In this document: positions 1 through 11,081 of the stretch, piece by piece
How the letters are laid out: each line of letters starts with the position of its first letter
Position numbering within the stretch: the first letter of the stretch is position 1
NCBI GenBank assembly: GCA_014885115.2
Contig: WKLE02000192.1
Span: 1-29,416 of the forward strand
Reading direction: 5' to 3'
Source of the DNA: Asterionellopsis glacialis
Lineage: Eukaryota; Bacillariophyta; Plagiogrammaphyceae; Rhaphoneidales; Asterionellopsidaceae
Length of the DNA: 29,416 nt
The notes under the pieces: generated by a model
Told to the model about the DNA's origin: nothing
Databases searched by the model: none
What the model saw: only the letters and a program-made list of their open reading frames with translations
Translations under genes and position numbers: made by a program

Positions 1-326
1 GTCTCACGAATGGAATGGAAACTGAATCCCAACAAGCTACATAGAGACCATTATTTGTATCCAACAAGACAATAAGAACAAAGCGTAACTCAACAATAGT
101 AACAGTACAAGTGGTTAGTTAGTTTTGGATAGAAAAAGGAGACTTTCTCTCTTTATCATACCTTTCCTTGTTTGGAAGGCTCTCAAGTCCACAAGTCATT
201 TTTGAAAAATTACCACTAGTTGTTTGACTTGCGGACGTTGCTGGACTTGGACGACTCTAGAGACAGAGAGATAGACTATTTCATCGTCATTTAAGATATA
301 CATAGATATAGTAACAAGAATACATC
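1..326. promoter_or_regulatory. 5' flank and probable promoter/5' UTR of the golgin gene
   Basis: No gene is visible in this stretch. It is moderately AT-rich, and the last 40 bases before the ATG at 327 are A/T-rich. I see no clear TATA box or initiator. By position it should hold the promoter and 5' UTR of the p115-like gene; the transcription start cannot be fixed from sequence alone. Confidence 0.45.
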
Positions 327-3300
327 ATGTCATCTACGAATAATAACAATGACGATCATGAGAATGGTACATTATTGTTGGATCGATTCATGTCGGCAAG
401 TACCGTCAGTGATGCGATTGATTCCTTGGAAGCCTTGACTCGATTAGATTCCAAGATCATTTCGGATTTGTTCTTGGTAGTGGAGGATCATAACAATGTG
501 AACAATGACAATCATGATGAGTCACCATTATCGAGTAAATCACCCATGGATATGATATTGCAAATATTGACCGATGGGACCTTACCTAATTTTCAAAATC
601 AAAGTTTAATTGATCAAGGTGGACAAACCTTGGCATGTCAATTGATTTCGAAATTATTATTAAAAAGTGGTCAACGTCGGTTGTTTCAAGCCTTGGCACA
701 AGATAAGATTGAATGGTTAATTCAAGCCTTGTTGGATGTTGCTACTGCATCGTCGTCGTCATCGTCATCATCGACGTATACACGTGTTTTGGCATTGGAA
801 CTTTTGGAAACACTGTGTACATCAAGTCCTCAAAAAATGCAACAATTATTATTACAAGTACCCAATGGATTACATGACCTGTCAGAATTATTAATGGTAC
901 AAGATGATAATGATGACTCTGTAGTAGTACGGAATCAAGCTTTACTCTTGATGAAACAAATTGCCAAGGTATCATCCTCGTGTTCGAAAATTTTTATTTT
1001 TGAAGATGTCCCTACACATTGTATGAATATTATTCGTCAAGAAGGTAACATGAATTCTACTAAAAGTGGTGGCAGTAGTAGTAGTAGTAGTGGATTAACC
1101 AAGGGAACCATGATTGTTCAAGATTGTTTAACATTGTTGCAGACATTGATTCAACATGATCCAGAATCATCATCCGATTTGATTTTAGAAACACCCACAG
1201 TCGTACAACAACTTGTACCTTTATTGGATTTACGACAAGGTATTGAATATATTGATCCAACTCTTATTGGTAAATCTACTACCCCAAATTCGACAGTCAA
1301 GGAGGAGGAGAAGGAAGATTTGGAATCGAAAGTGAAATCAACACCCTCGAATGACAATAGTGACGACGATGACGACGATGATGATGACTTGGATAACATT
1401 CTTAAATCAGCATCGTCTTCTTCTAAAAAACCTACCAAGCAGTCAGATTCTACTACTGCTGCTGCTGCTGCTGCAAATGACACCTCCTCCTCGAAACAAC
1501 AACAATTATTTCCCAAATTAATCCCTCCAGAAGAAAGGGTTGTTGAAATAGTATTTTCGATTTTGGAATTGTTAACATCGACACCGGCACATCAACAGTT
1601 GGTCATTACGAAATATCCTCCTATTCCAGCTTTACTTTGGGAATTAGCCTTGGTATCACCACCACCACCAACGGCTTCTCCACCCTGTGCCATGCCATCC
1701 TTTGCCTTGCAACAAAAAGCATTGCAGTTGGTAGGGACTCATTTTAATTCTCCAACTGTTATGAATCATCATAATGGATTAGATCGATTATTATATTTGA
1801 TTTGTACAGGATCTGGTGGTGCAAGTGCGAATAACACCACCACCAAACCAAGTATGAAACTTCAACAGCAACAATTTCAACAAAAAATGGCCCTGTCACA
1901 ATCAGCAATTCATGTAGTACGTCAAACTATATCATCTGAACGAGCACATGAAATTGTATTACATACCTTGGCACCACCTCTTGTGGATGTAGATACTGAC
2001 AATGCTGATGGATCTACACCTACTACTCTAGCATCACCACCACCCACCACGGAAGTTCAAAAATTAATCAATACCTTGACTGAAAATTTACCCTTGCCAG
2101 AGGATACGGACAATAATGATGGTGGTGGTACTAGCAGCAGTAGTAGTAGTATTGGTCCCTTGGGAATGGAATTACGTAATCAACGATGTTTAAATCTCGT
2201 AGGAGCACTAAGTGCTTTAGGTATCTTTCTTTGTCCTAATGATAATATGGAGGATAATGATGATGATATGAATCGTGAAATGATGCTCAATATAATTCCC
2301 ATGGATATGTTATTGATGGATTTAGAACATCAAAGACCCTTGATACAATATGCAATTTTGAAATTACTGTGTGATTGGATATCACCAAGTAGTAGTAAGG
2401 ATATCAACAATAAGAATGATAAAGACAAGGACACCACCAAAAAGAAGGAAGCTTCTGTATCCTCGAATAATAATGTAACTCAACGTATCATTCAATTGGT
2501 ATTATCCTCGACATACAGTACATCATTGGGTGTTGTTTTTCATAACAACAAATCCAGTACTAGTAATTCTTCCAATGTATCTGCCATGGCAGGATTGTTA
2601 TTAGGGTTATGTATGGATGGAATAGCGGTTGCCAAGAAGGATGACACTAGTACGTCCAATCAAGATTCTTCTTCTGCTGCAGTACAAGATGAAATGTACG
2701 GTGGATGGTCTAAACAGGGTATATTAGATATGATTACCTCTACGAAATATGCAAATGGTCGTAAAGGTATTAGTGGATATACAGCCACGTTGGAATCCTT
2801 AAAGCGCAACAACAACACACAAAAACAAGATGATCAAATAATAATGATGCCATGGTCAGCATGTCATTTAGAAAATGAACGTTTTCAAGTATGGACCAAA
2901 CGGATGGTACATATTGTTCGTAAACGTGTAGTTCATGAAATGAGTGGTTCTCATCAAGATGGGAATGCATCGTCGTCCGAGGAAGAAGATGATAGTGACA
3001 CACAAGGAGTGTACCATGACAAGAATGGATCGGACAATACAACAAAAACAAAAAAGGAATACAAATCCTTACGTCGTCTTGTATCACAACAATCGATGGA
3101 ATTGGAAGAATTACGTGAATCTATACAAGACCATGAAAGTACAAGACTTGCCTTGGAAAAACAAGTTACCTTATGGAAACGTCGTGCTGAAGCGAATCCT
3201 ACTCAATTGGATGAAATATTATCAGAATCTACAAGTCAAAATGAACAATATCAAGTTCAGATTCAACAATTGGAAAAACAATTAAAAGAAAAAGATGATC

Positions 3301-6300
3301 GACATGATGAAGCCATACAAGAGTACCAAAAACAAATTACAAATTTGGAAACCAAAGTCACTTCTTCACAAGAGGAACAACGTCAAGCACAGGAAGAGTA
3401 TACTACCATTCGTAGTGAAATGGAAGCCTTGAGTACTGCCTATACCAATCTGGAAGTTCAATACAATAATGCTATGACTGCGACTGGACAACAACAACAT
3501 CAATCACAAGGTGAACCAACAAGTAGTAGTGATGGGGGTGGTGGTGGTGGTCAACAAGAAATAACAACAACATCTTCTTCTTCCAACAATAATAATAATA
3601 TGGAAATGGAAACTCTTCGTACAGAAAATGCACGTTTACGACAAGAAGCTGTAGCTGCAGATGAATGGATGACCATGGCTGTACAACGTATGAATGATAT
3701 GGCTGGACAAACTGCAACTCTTCAACAAGAAGTAACAACATTGAAACAGCAGCAACAGCAATATGCACCACTGGGTATGGATCAAAGTACGACGAATGTT
3801 GGTGGTGTTGCTACTGACATTGCTACTACTACTGCTGCTGCTTCTCATCAAGAGGAACTTCAAGTAGAACGTCAACAACGTCAACAACTTGAAACTGAAT
3901 TAAGCAATGTAAAAGAGAATGCAAAGATAACACTTGAAAGTTTAACTCAATCTAATTTGGAAAAGGAAGATTTGACACAGGAACTTGCTGGTATTCAAAA
4001 AGAATTAGAGACTGCTCAAGCACAGGTTGTAACACTACGAGATGCCCAAGCAACAACAACATCTTTGGAGGCAGAATCATCATTGTCTCAATCGTTATCA
4101 ACCAAGGAACATGAAATTGTTACGTTGAAACAAGAAATGGAAATGTTGCGTCAAACGAATCAGAACGGAAAAGAAGAATTGAAGAGTCTGAAGGAATCTG
4201 TCAAGTCTCTTCATCACGACTTGGATGAGGCACGAAAACAGGTTGAAGATACAATGAAACGTGCAGGAGAGGAGAAGCAAAGTCATGACACTGCCATGTT
4301 AGAACTTGAACGACAACTTGCTCAAGTGAAGGATAGTGGAGCATCGACATCAACATCGACTTCAACATCAGCACCGGGTGCTGCTACTGCAGATGCGGAA
4401 GCCATCCGAGCAAGAGACGAAGAGATTAAGAGTCTCACAGCTGCAAATGACGCTGCACAAGAATGGATGGCCAAGGCTGTGGAACACCATCAAATGCTTT
4501 CAGAACAATTGGCTGCTCTTGAAAATGATAAGTCAAGTCTAGTCAAACAAATCGAGGATCTTCAACAGAAGAATGCTGCAGCTGCTATGGCTTCTGAAGG
4601 TAGTAATAATGATATGAAACAATTAAAAGATCAAGCTGCAAAGAATATGATGGAACGCCATCAAATACAGGATCGACTTACTACAGTTCAACTTGAATTT
4701 GAAGCACAACAAGAAGAACTCAAACGGATGAAGGAATTAAGTGGTGAAGAGAAGGATAAGACTGAAAGCCTGATATCCCAAGTCAAACAGCTCGAGGAGA
4801 ACTGTTCAGAACATGTCAGAGAGCGCAATCACTTTCGAGAAAAGTTAGAAACTGTTCAACTTGAATTCCAAGCACAGCAAGATGAACTCCGTCTGAAGCG
4901 AGAAAAGGCTGAAGAATCACGCAAATCTCTAGCAGAGGAGGTGAACAGATTAAAGTCTGAATTGCTAAACAAAGAGGGAGATCTTCAACGGTATCGTGAC
5001 CAAATCAATGCGACGCAGCAATCACAAGAAGATTCTTCTACTTGGATGCAAGAGGAACTGAGTCGTGCTAATACAGAAATATCTCAGCTCCGTGAGGAAT
5101 TGCAGGCTGCACATGCTTCTGCGTATCTCTTGCAAGATAAACAAGCAGAATTCGATGAAACACAACAGAATCTCATGACTGAAATCAGTACTATACGATC
5201 ACAACTTGAATTCAAGACAGCTCAAGCCACACAACTTGAAAGTGAGAAAGGACAACTCGAGACTCAAAATAACGAACATGTTATCGAAATTGAAAATATC
5301 CAAGTGGCGTATAAAAATTTGGAGGCAAGGAGTAAGGCCATGGAACAAAATGAAAAAGTTCTTGAAAAACAAGTGGAAGACCTTAGGGAACAGATGGGCA
5401 GTAAAGACGATGTTGAGACACAATTGAAAGACAAGGACGATGCATTAATGCAAATGGAAGAATCGCTGCGTCAAAAAGATCAAGAAATGGAAGAGATCCA
5501 AACACAGAGTGAAGAAGTTGTGCGTCAATGGCAAGATCGAGCTACAGAATTAGAAACGACTATCAAAGAAGTGGAATCAGAACTAGAACAGCAAAAGGCC
5601 GAAGCAGACAATGTCATTGCTCAATGGGAACAACGCTACAACGAAGTCGAATCAACGTACCAAGTTGGATTCACAGAACAACTGGATGAATTGAATAATA
5701 AGTTACGTGATAAAGAAGCTGCGCTTGCTGCAGCCGAGGAAGCCGCGCGGAAAGAACGGGAACAAATCGAACAGAAGAGTGCTGATGTTGTACAACAATG
5801 GACTGGTAAGTAATTGAATTCAATCGCTGATATTGTTCGCATTATGTATAGTTTGCTAGTATCGATTTCGTATATCTTATGGGTGTCATTTTTGTACAAC
5901 AGAACGCGCAGGTGAATTGGAAAGAAGTGTCAAGGAGCTTGAGGCCGATCTGGAACAAAGCAAAAAAGATGCAACTGATGTCATATCTCAATGGCAGTCA
6001 CAGTATGATGAGGTCGTGGAAGAGAAAATGTTATTAGAGAATGACGGCAAAGATATGGGAGAAGCATTAGTGGCAGCCGAAGAGGCATTGTCGATGAACC
6101 AGAAGGAGTTAGATGAGGTACAAAAAGAAAGCGAAAACGTTGTTCAGCAGTGGACAGGTAAGAAATTATTGCTTCCTTTGTTGATTGTTAATTGAAATGA
6201 AAAAGGACATGTTTCTGATAGTCACCCCTTATCTGTTACCACTGCGCACTTTTCAGAAAAAGTGGAAGAATTACAAGCAACCATCAAAGAGCTTGAGGAA

Positions 6301-9129
6301 GATCTGGAAAAACAACAACAAGATGCATCTGATATCATCTCACAATGGGAAACACGGTATAGCGAGGCAACAGAGAACCAGTCTTCTCTGGAAGCTGAGC
6401 TTAAGAAACGAGAAGAAGCGCTTGAACAGGACGAACAAGCGTTGACGATAGCCCAAAAGGAATTTGAAGAATTGAAAACAGAAAGTGAGAAAGTCGTCGG
6501 ACAATGGAAAGATCGTGCTGATGAATTAGAATCTACTGTCAAGGACCTTGAAAAAGACCTTGATGAACAGGCGGAGGAGGCACAAGAGGCCATATCGAAG
6601 TGGGAGACACGATGTTCTACGCTCGATGAAAGGATTGCGAAACTGGATTCTGAAGTTGATGAGGGTGTAAAGGAGCGAGATGATTTATCAAAAAAGCTTG
6701 AGGAATCATCCACAAAATTAAAAAGTGCCACAGAGCTGGTGGAGTCTCTGAAGACTGAAATCAAGATAAAGGAAGAAAAAGAAGCCGCACTGCAGACTGA
6801 CCTTGATACAAAGGCACAAGAGATTGGAGCTTTAGAGTTACAATTCGCAACAGAAAACGAATCGTTAACCATCACACAAAAATCACTAGAAGCCGACTTA
6901 GAAGGCGAAAAGGAATTAGTGGCTTCCTGCAAAAAAGAAATCGAGTCTCTCAAGGAAGAACTGACGGAAATGCAGGAACAATCAGAGCAGGTTGTCAGTC
7001 AGTGGAAAGTCAGGTGTGACGAGCTAGAAGAGGCTGTAAACGATCTTGAAGATGAGCTAGAAAACCAGCAAGATGAAGCAACGGAGGCAATTTCTAAATG
7101 GGAAAGTCGTTGCTCTTCGTTGGAGGAAAAGTCTATGCAACTTGAGAATGATGCCAAAGACAGCACAACTTCTAATATGAAACGAATCAAGAAGTTAGAA
7201 TCAGACTTGAAAGCCGAAATATCCACAAAAGAAGAAGCCCAATCGAAGCTTACCACTGAGATCGAAAAAGCAACGGGTCTTGAAGAATTGGTGGCAACTT
7301 TAATGGCAGAACGAAGCAAAGGTGAAGCCGAGCTATCTACTGAGCTTGAATCTATTCGATCAAGGAAAGTTGAATTGGAACAAAAGCTAGAGAGCGAGAC
7401 AAGACTACTCAATACTCGGGAGACTGAATTGAGTGTGGAACGAGAATCTCACGAGCTAGACAAAGTATCTTTCGAAAGGGAGAAGATGGAAATGAAGGCT
7501 CTTGTTTCTCAGTTGCAGGAAGAGTTGATTGAAGCCAACAGCACGTTGCAGTCTTGCGTGACAGATGAGGTTACTCAGAAAGCAACAGAAACGGCAATGG
7601 AGGCACTCCGTGTTGAACTCGACGGCATGCGCAGTAAGATGGAAGTTGATCGCAGGGCGTTCCAAGAGGAACATAGAGCACGACTTTCAGCGGAAGAAGA
7701 GGCTGAGCAATTGAAGTCGGATCTTTCTGTACTTTTACCGACAATTTCTCGCGCCGATTCGAAGAAGTTCACTTTCAAAGCAGCCGAGAAGGTCCAAAGC
7801 ATGGAACGTAAAGAAATCGAGGAACTTCGAAAAGCTTTAGAAAAAGCTCTCCAAGAGGTTGCTTCTGCTCGAGCTACAGAGAAAGAAGTCGCCGAAAGAG
7901 CTGCCTCGTCACGCTTGCAAGCTTCTGTATGCGAGCAAGAAGTGATTGCAGCCAAGGCGGACGTTAAGTTTTTGACGGAAACCATGGAGGAAATGCGGGA
8001 GGCTGAAGCCACGAGGCGGGCTACACTCGAATACCGCATCAGTGCGTTAGAAGATGACCGTGCAGTTCTCACTAGATTCCATGCTGATGAATTAGAATCA
8101 CTAAGAAACGAGTTAGAACATCTGATGGTGGAGAAGGACCGTTTGCTCATGTCACTGCGAGAAGCAGAACGAGCCAATGTTTCTTTGAAGAGCCTAATGG
8201 CGAAAGAAAAGAAGAGCGGTGGAGAACACTCAGCAAGTGAAGAACTTGCGCGACTCCGGCTCGAGAAGGCGCAACTTCTTGCAAGTGCAGAAGAAGACGC
8301 TTCAAAGGTGGAACGTAGAATTAAAGAAGCTGTCGCTACAGAGGTGGCTTCACTTGAAAACGATGCAACCACCGAAAGAGAAATGCGTCTCGCTGCTGAG
8401 GCTAATGCTGCCGACTTGAAGGAGGAACTAGAAGAATACCATGAACGCATGGCAGAAAGTGCTGGAGCTTCATCAGATAGATCATCTTCAGACTCTGTTA
8501 CACTGGAAAAGTTGAGAAAGGAGTCAAAGAAATTGAAGGAGGATAATTCAAGTCTTCAAAATAGGTTAGTAGAAATGGAGGCGGTTAGTACACAAGCAAA
8601 AGCTAGCATTTCCGAATTGACGGAAAAGTATAGAAAGTGTCAGGCGAAACTTCACAAAGTTGAACGAGAGGGACTCTTCGATGCTGAGGTGACTGCCGAA
8701 ATTGCCCGACTACGTGCCAACGCAGCTCGTCAATCTCCTCGCTCCAAAAAAGAAAACCAGAATGATTCATGGCTGGTGGTAAGTACTAATCCAGCTGAAG
8801 ATGATAACGAGGATGATATAGCAACAACAACGGCCACCAGCACCCCACGAAAGGAGAACATGACAGCAACAGAAGCTTATGATTATATCTTGAAACAAAA
8901 GGATGCTATCAAGGAAGAGAGATCCATGTACAATGACCTCCTTGCGGAACATGATGATCTTTTGGCATTGTTGGCGCAGCAAGATCTAGAAAAAGCAAGC
9001 CTCCTTGCCGCACTAGAAGATGCAGCTGGAGAAAATGCTGTTGATGAAGCAATATATAAAGCTCAACAAACAGCTGTCAAAGAATTTGGCAAATATGTGA
9101 AACTGAATCAAGTTGAAAAGATTGATTAG
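327..9129 (+). CDS. USO1: Giant p115/Uso1-type vesicle-tethering golgin, 3 exons
   Basis: Exons are 327-5805, 5903-6157 and 6257-9129, which join in frame to 2868 residues. Family role: Golgi peripheral protein that tethers COPI/COPII vesicles with Rab1 and SNAREs. Residues 1 to about 870 are the armadillo-like head, seen in VQDCLTLLQTLIQHDPES, RCLNLVGALSALGIFL and AGLLLGLCM, with N/S/D-rich inserts. Residues about 910-2730 are a nearly continuous coiled coil. After a charged linker, residues 2808-2821 read AEHDDLLALLAQQD, matching the conserved p115 tail motif EHxDLLxLLAxQD. Both introns are phase 1 and sit at the same point of an 85-residue repeat. Human p115 has about 960 residues and yeast Uso1 about 1790, so this rod is exceptionally long. 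The first ATG of the open frame was taken as the start. The family call is firm; the rod's function is inference. Confidence 0.9.
4651..4905 (+). repeat. Older 56-residue duplication in the golgin rod
   Basis: ERHQIQDRLTTVQLEFEAQQ and ERNHFREKLETVQLEFQAQQ are two copies of one segment. The shared GTTCAACTTGAATT occurs at 4686 and 4854, exactly 168 nt apart. That is 56 residues, or eight heptads, so the duplication preserves coiled-coil register. Confidence 0.75.
5806..5902 (+). other. Intron 1 of the golgin gene (97 nt, phase 1)
   Basis: The donor GTAAGT follows TGG ACT G and the acceptor is TTGTACAACAG. Unspliced, the frame stops at TAA 5811-5813. Splicing continues QQWT as ERAGELERSVKELE, which matches the pattern that follows the same motif elsewhere in the protein. 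That repeat continuity is the main support. Confidence 0.92.
6158..6256 (+). other. Intron 2 of the golgin gene (99 nt, phase 1)
   Basis: The donor GTAAGA follows TGG ACA G and the acceptor is CACTTTTCAG. Splicing joins QQWT to EKVEELQATIKELEEDL and keeps the repeat register. Position and phase relative to the QW motif are the same as in intron 1. Beyond the splice ends, the two introns show no strong similarity by eye. Confidence 0.92.
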
Positions 9130-9627
9130 TAGGAACACAGAAAAAGAGAGAATGCATAATTTGATTTTTGGGATTGCATAGTATTAAAAAGTAGTTAGCA
9201 TCAGGTTAACGTTATACACAATAAAACACAATATTACAATTGCTTCAATCGTATCGTTAGATTTTTTCATCAAAGAAATTAAAGTCACAAATATGATTGC
9301 ACGGACGAGAGAACTTATTGGAACGGGTGTGTTGGGTGTTGCTGATTGGGAGTAGGTGGTGGTTTGGATAGTGTAATCCAGGTGTATTCCATCAATCTGG
9401 AATTGCATTATCGATTACACGATAAAGATTCTCTGAGAGATTGCACGAAGTTGGAGTTCTTGGACTGAGAGAAGGTTAAGCTGTCCCGGACTGGGAGCAG
9501 GTGCTCTCAAGGAGAGGTCCCAGATCAGTTTTCAATAGGGTCCGTGTGCTACGGTAACACGAGTTTTGCTTTACTATCTAACATGTTAAGCCTTTAAACT
9601 ACTTACAAAAGCAAACATGTCTCTGTT
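9130..9627. other. Convergent 3' region between golgin and Nudix genes
   Basis: Both flanking genes end here, so this should hold two 3' UTRs. Nothing convincing is coded; a 74-residue minus-strand frame at 9184-9408 lacks protein character. The first part is A/T-rich with AATAAA-like strings near 9220, and the second part holds the 9491-9523 hairpin. Confidence 0.55.
9491..9523. terminator. Two-part hairpin in the convergent 3' region
   Basis: The outer arms are CTGGGA at 9491-9496 and TCCCAG at 9518-9523. Inside, CTCTC at 9504-9508 pairs with GAGAG at 9512-9516 across a 3-nt loop. Lying between two converging genes, it could be a 3' UTR structure or a transcription barrier. That role is inference, and eukaryotic termination does not require a hairpin. 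Confidence 0.3.
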
Positions 9628-10539
9628 CTACTGACAAAAGATAGGTTTCAAAATTTTATGTAATATGGGTCGTAAACAAAATGCAGTGAGTCCCCAAATT
9701 TTCTCACCCCCACCTTTGGCACAATTATAGAATACTGGTGCATGTGATCCAAGACGTGGTAAATTTTCGGATGTTTCATTGTCAAGTAATTCCTGTATAG
9801 ATACCGCAAATACCTTTTCAACTTCGTTTGGGTTGTATCCTGGAAATGCAAGTTCCACATTTTCATGAGGTATATCATATGTAAATACACCCAGGACAGG
9901 AGTGACAGGTGTTCCCTTCATACTTGGAACAGATGTACATTTACCAATAATACATATTCCATTAGTGTGATTATTACCATGATGGTTGTGGTTGTCTTTG
10001 GATTGTTCTTGGTATGGATCATTGCCAGTATAATGGAATGATGGATACGTTGATTCCATCATAATTTCTTCTTGTGTTTCACGTAAAGCTGTTTCAATCA
10101 AACAATTATTATCGATACAATCTGCATGACCTCCTGGAAATGATACTTGGGAGGGATGCGATTTAATATTGGACGATCGTACTGTAAATAATATAGATGG
10201 TACCTCCTTGATGGAAACTATTGGAACTAAAATAGCAGCAGCAGCAGCAGGAGCATCTTTATTTTTTCCATTTTCATGAAAAGGTTGAAACGCTTTTTGT
10301 GTTTGTTTAGGTGTTAATATAGGAAAATGATTTCTTTCATCTTTATATTTATCGAACTGTTGTATTAAATTAGGAAGAGCGCGTTGCAATACACGTGATC
10401 GAACCCATGTCGTTGACGTCGTCGTCGACGACGACGCTGTTCTTGACCATGTTGCCTGTTTCCTTATCCAAAACCTGCGAGAACATAAAAGTACTGGTGC
10501 AACAACTTTATTGTGCCTACTCGTAAACTGTGATAACAT
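9628..10539 (-). CDS. Nudix hydrolase, CoA-pyrophosphatase type (NUDT7/NUDT8-like)
   Basis: A single exon encodes 303 residues. The Nudix box lies at about residues 134-160: SFPGGHAD, then ALRETQEEI, with the metal-binding R153-E154 and E157-E158. The segment VRSSNIKSHPSQVSFPGG is the extra signature of Nudix enzymes that cut CoA to 4'-phosphopantetheine and 3',5'-ADP, and a late WGLTA motif also fits that group. The N-terminus is rich in Arg, Ser and Thr with few acidic residues (RRFWIRKQATWSR), suggesting mitochondrial import as for NUDT8. The C-terminus IFCQ is not a peroxisomal SKL-type signal. A His/Asn-rich insert near residues 175-195 is a local oddity. The start is the first ATG in frame. 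Family assignment is strong; substrate and location are inferred. Confidence 0.88.
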   Translation of the reverse strand: MLSQFTSRHNKVVAPVLLCSRRFWIRKQATWSRTASSSTTTSTTWVRSRVLQRALPNLIQQFDKYKDERNHFPILTPKQTQKAFQPFHENGKNKDAPAAAAAILVPIVSIKEVPSILFTVRSSNIKSHPSQVSFPGGHADCIDNNCLIETALRETQEEIMMESTYPSFHYTGNDPYQEQSKDNHNHHGNNHTNGICIIGKCTSVPSMKGTPVTPVLGVFTYDIPHENVELAFPGYNPNEVEKVFAVSIQELLDNETSENLPRLGSHAPVFYNCAKGGGEKIWGLTAFCLRPILHKILKPIFCQ

Positions 10540-11081
10540 GGCAATATATATTTTGTATGTTTCAATTTTATCTTGGTACTCTTTGTTGGGGGGTAATGTT
10601 ATATATTTTCAAAGAGAAAGAAATCACAAAAGGTTTCGTTGATGTACATTGACACACATTCGATAGAGTGTATTTTTGTAGGACAGGAGAAAAATGGAGA
10701 AATACAATGCGATCGGTTCTCTAGTTTTTCTTTTTGATTAATATAAGATTCTTAGGATTGGGGATATTCCCTGGATATGTTCAGGTCTATTTTCTCGGTA
10801 CCAGTGTTGTCATTGTACTGGTAACGAATGTTGCCCACATTCATTCCAAAATCATTTCACAGGCGGACACACCGTAGCATGGAGTCTATTACAGAGGTGG
10901 AGGAGGATATCATAGTAAGAGTGAAGGTGTGGACGCTCATAATTATCAAAACAAGACTGCGTAACAATTATTCATCTTCTTGAGTCAAAGTCCTTTGTGC
11001 GATTTGGAGCACAGCCTGATACCGTCTGCAAAAATAAAATTGTTAAGAAACATAACTTGGTCCTACATATTTGTGTTTTTT
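10540..11081. other. Intergenic region between Nudix and dehydrogenase genes
   Basis: No convincing gene is seen. The region should contain the Nudix promoter (left) and the dehydrogenase 3' UTR (right). One short inverted repeat, TACCAGT at 10799-10805 and ACTGGTA at 10817-10823 with an 11-nt loop, is present but weak. Confidence 0.5.

Larger units (their letters stand above)
5536..7009 (+). repeat. Tandem 85-residue coiled-coil repeats with paired Trp
   Basis: Units, cut at the intron-equivalent phase-1 point, are 5536-5805 (270 nt), 5903-6157 (255 nt, all of exon 2), 6257-6511 (255 nt) and 6512-7009 (498 nt, enlarged). A degenerate further unit begins at 7010. The consensus opens (E/D)RAxELExxxKxLExDLE, has ISQWExRY about 30 residues in, and ends VVxQW. 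Units 2 and 3 align without gaps, with roughly half of positions identical by hand count. Ten tryptophans recur in alternating VVxQW and I(S/A)(Q/K)W contexts. Confidence 0.85.

Noticed and set aside
1070..1480. Trinucleotide runs (AGT, GAC/GAT, GCT) suggestive of a repeat array
   Set aside because: They encode Ser, Asp and Ala runs within disordered inserts of the golgin head. No CRISPR-like spacing or mobile-element ends are present.
7575..8450. Minus-strand frame of 291 codons, Ser/Ala-rich
   Set aside because: Exactly antisense to the golgin coiled coil. Glu-, Leu- and Lys-rich coding sequence read backwards gives Ser/Phe/Leu-rich open frames. The same applies to 6222-6953 and 6999-7412.
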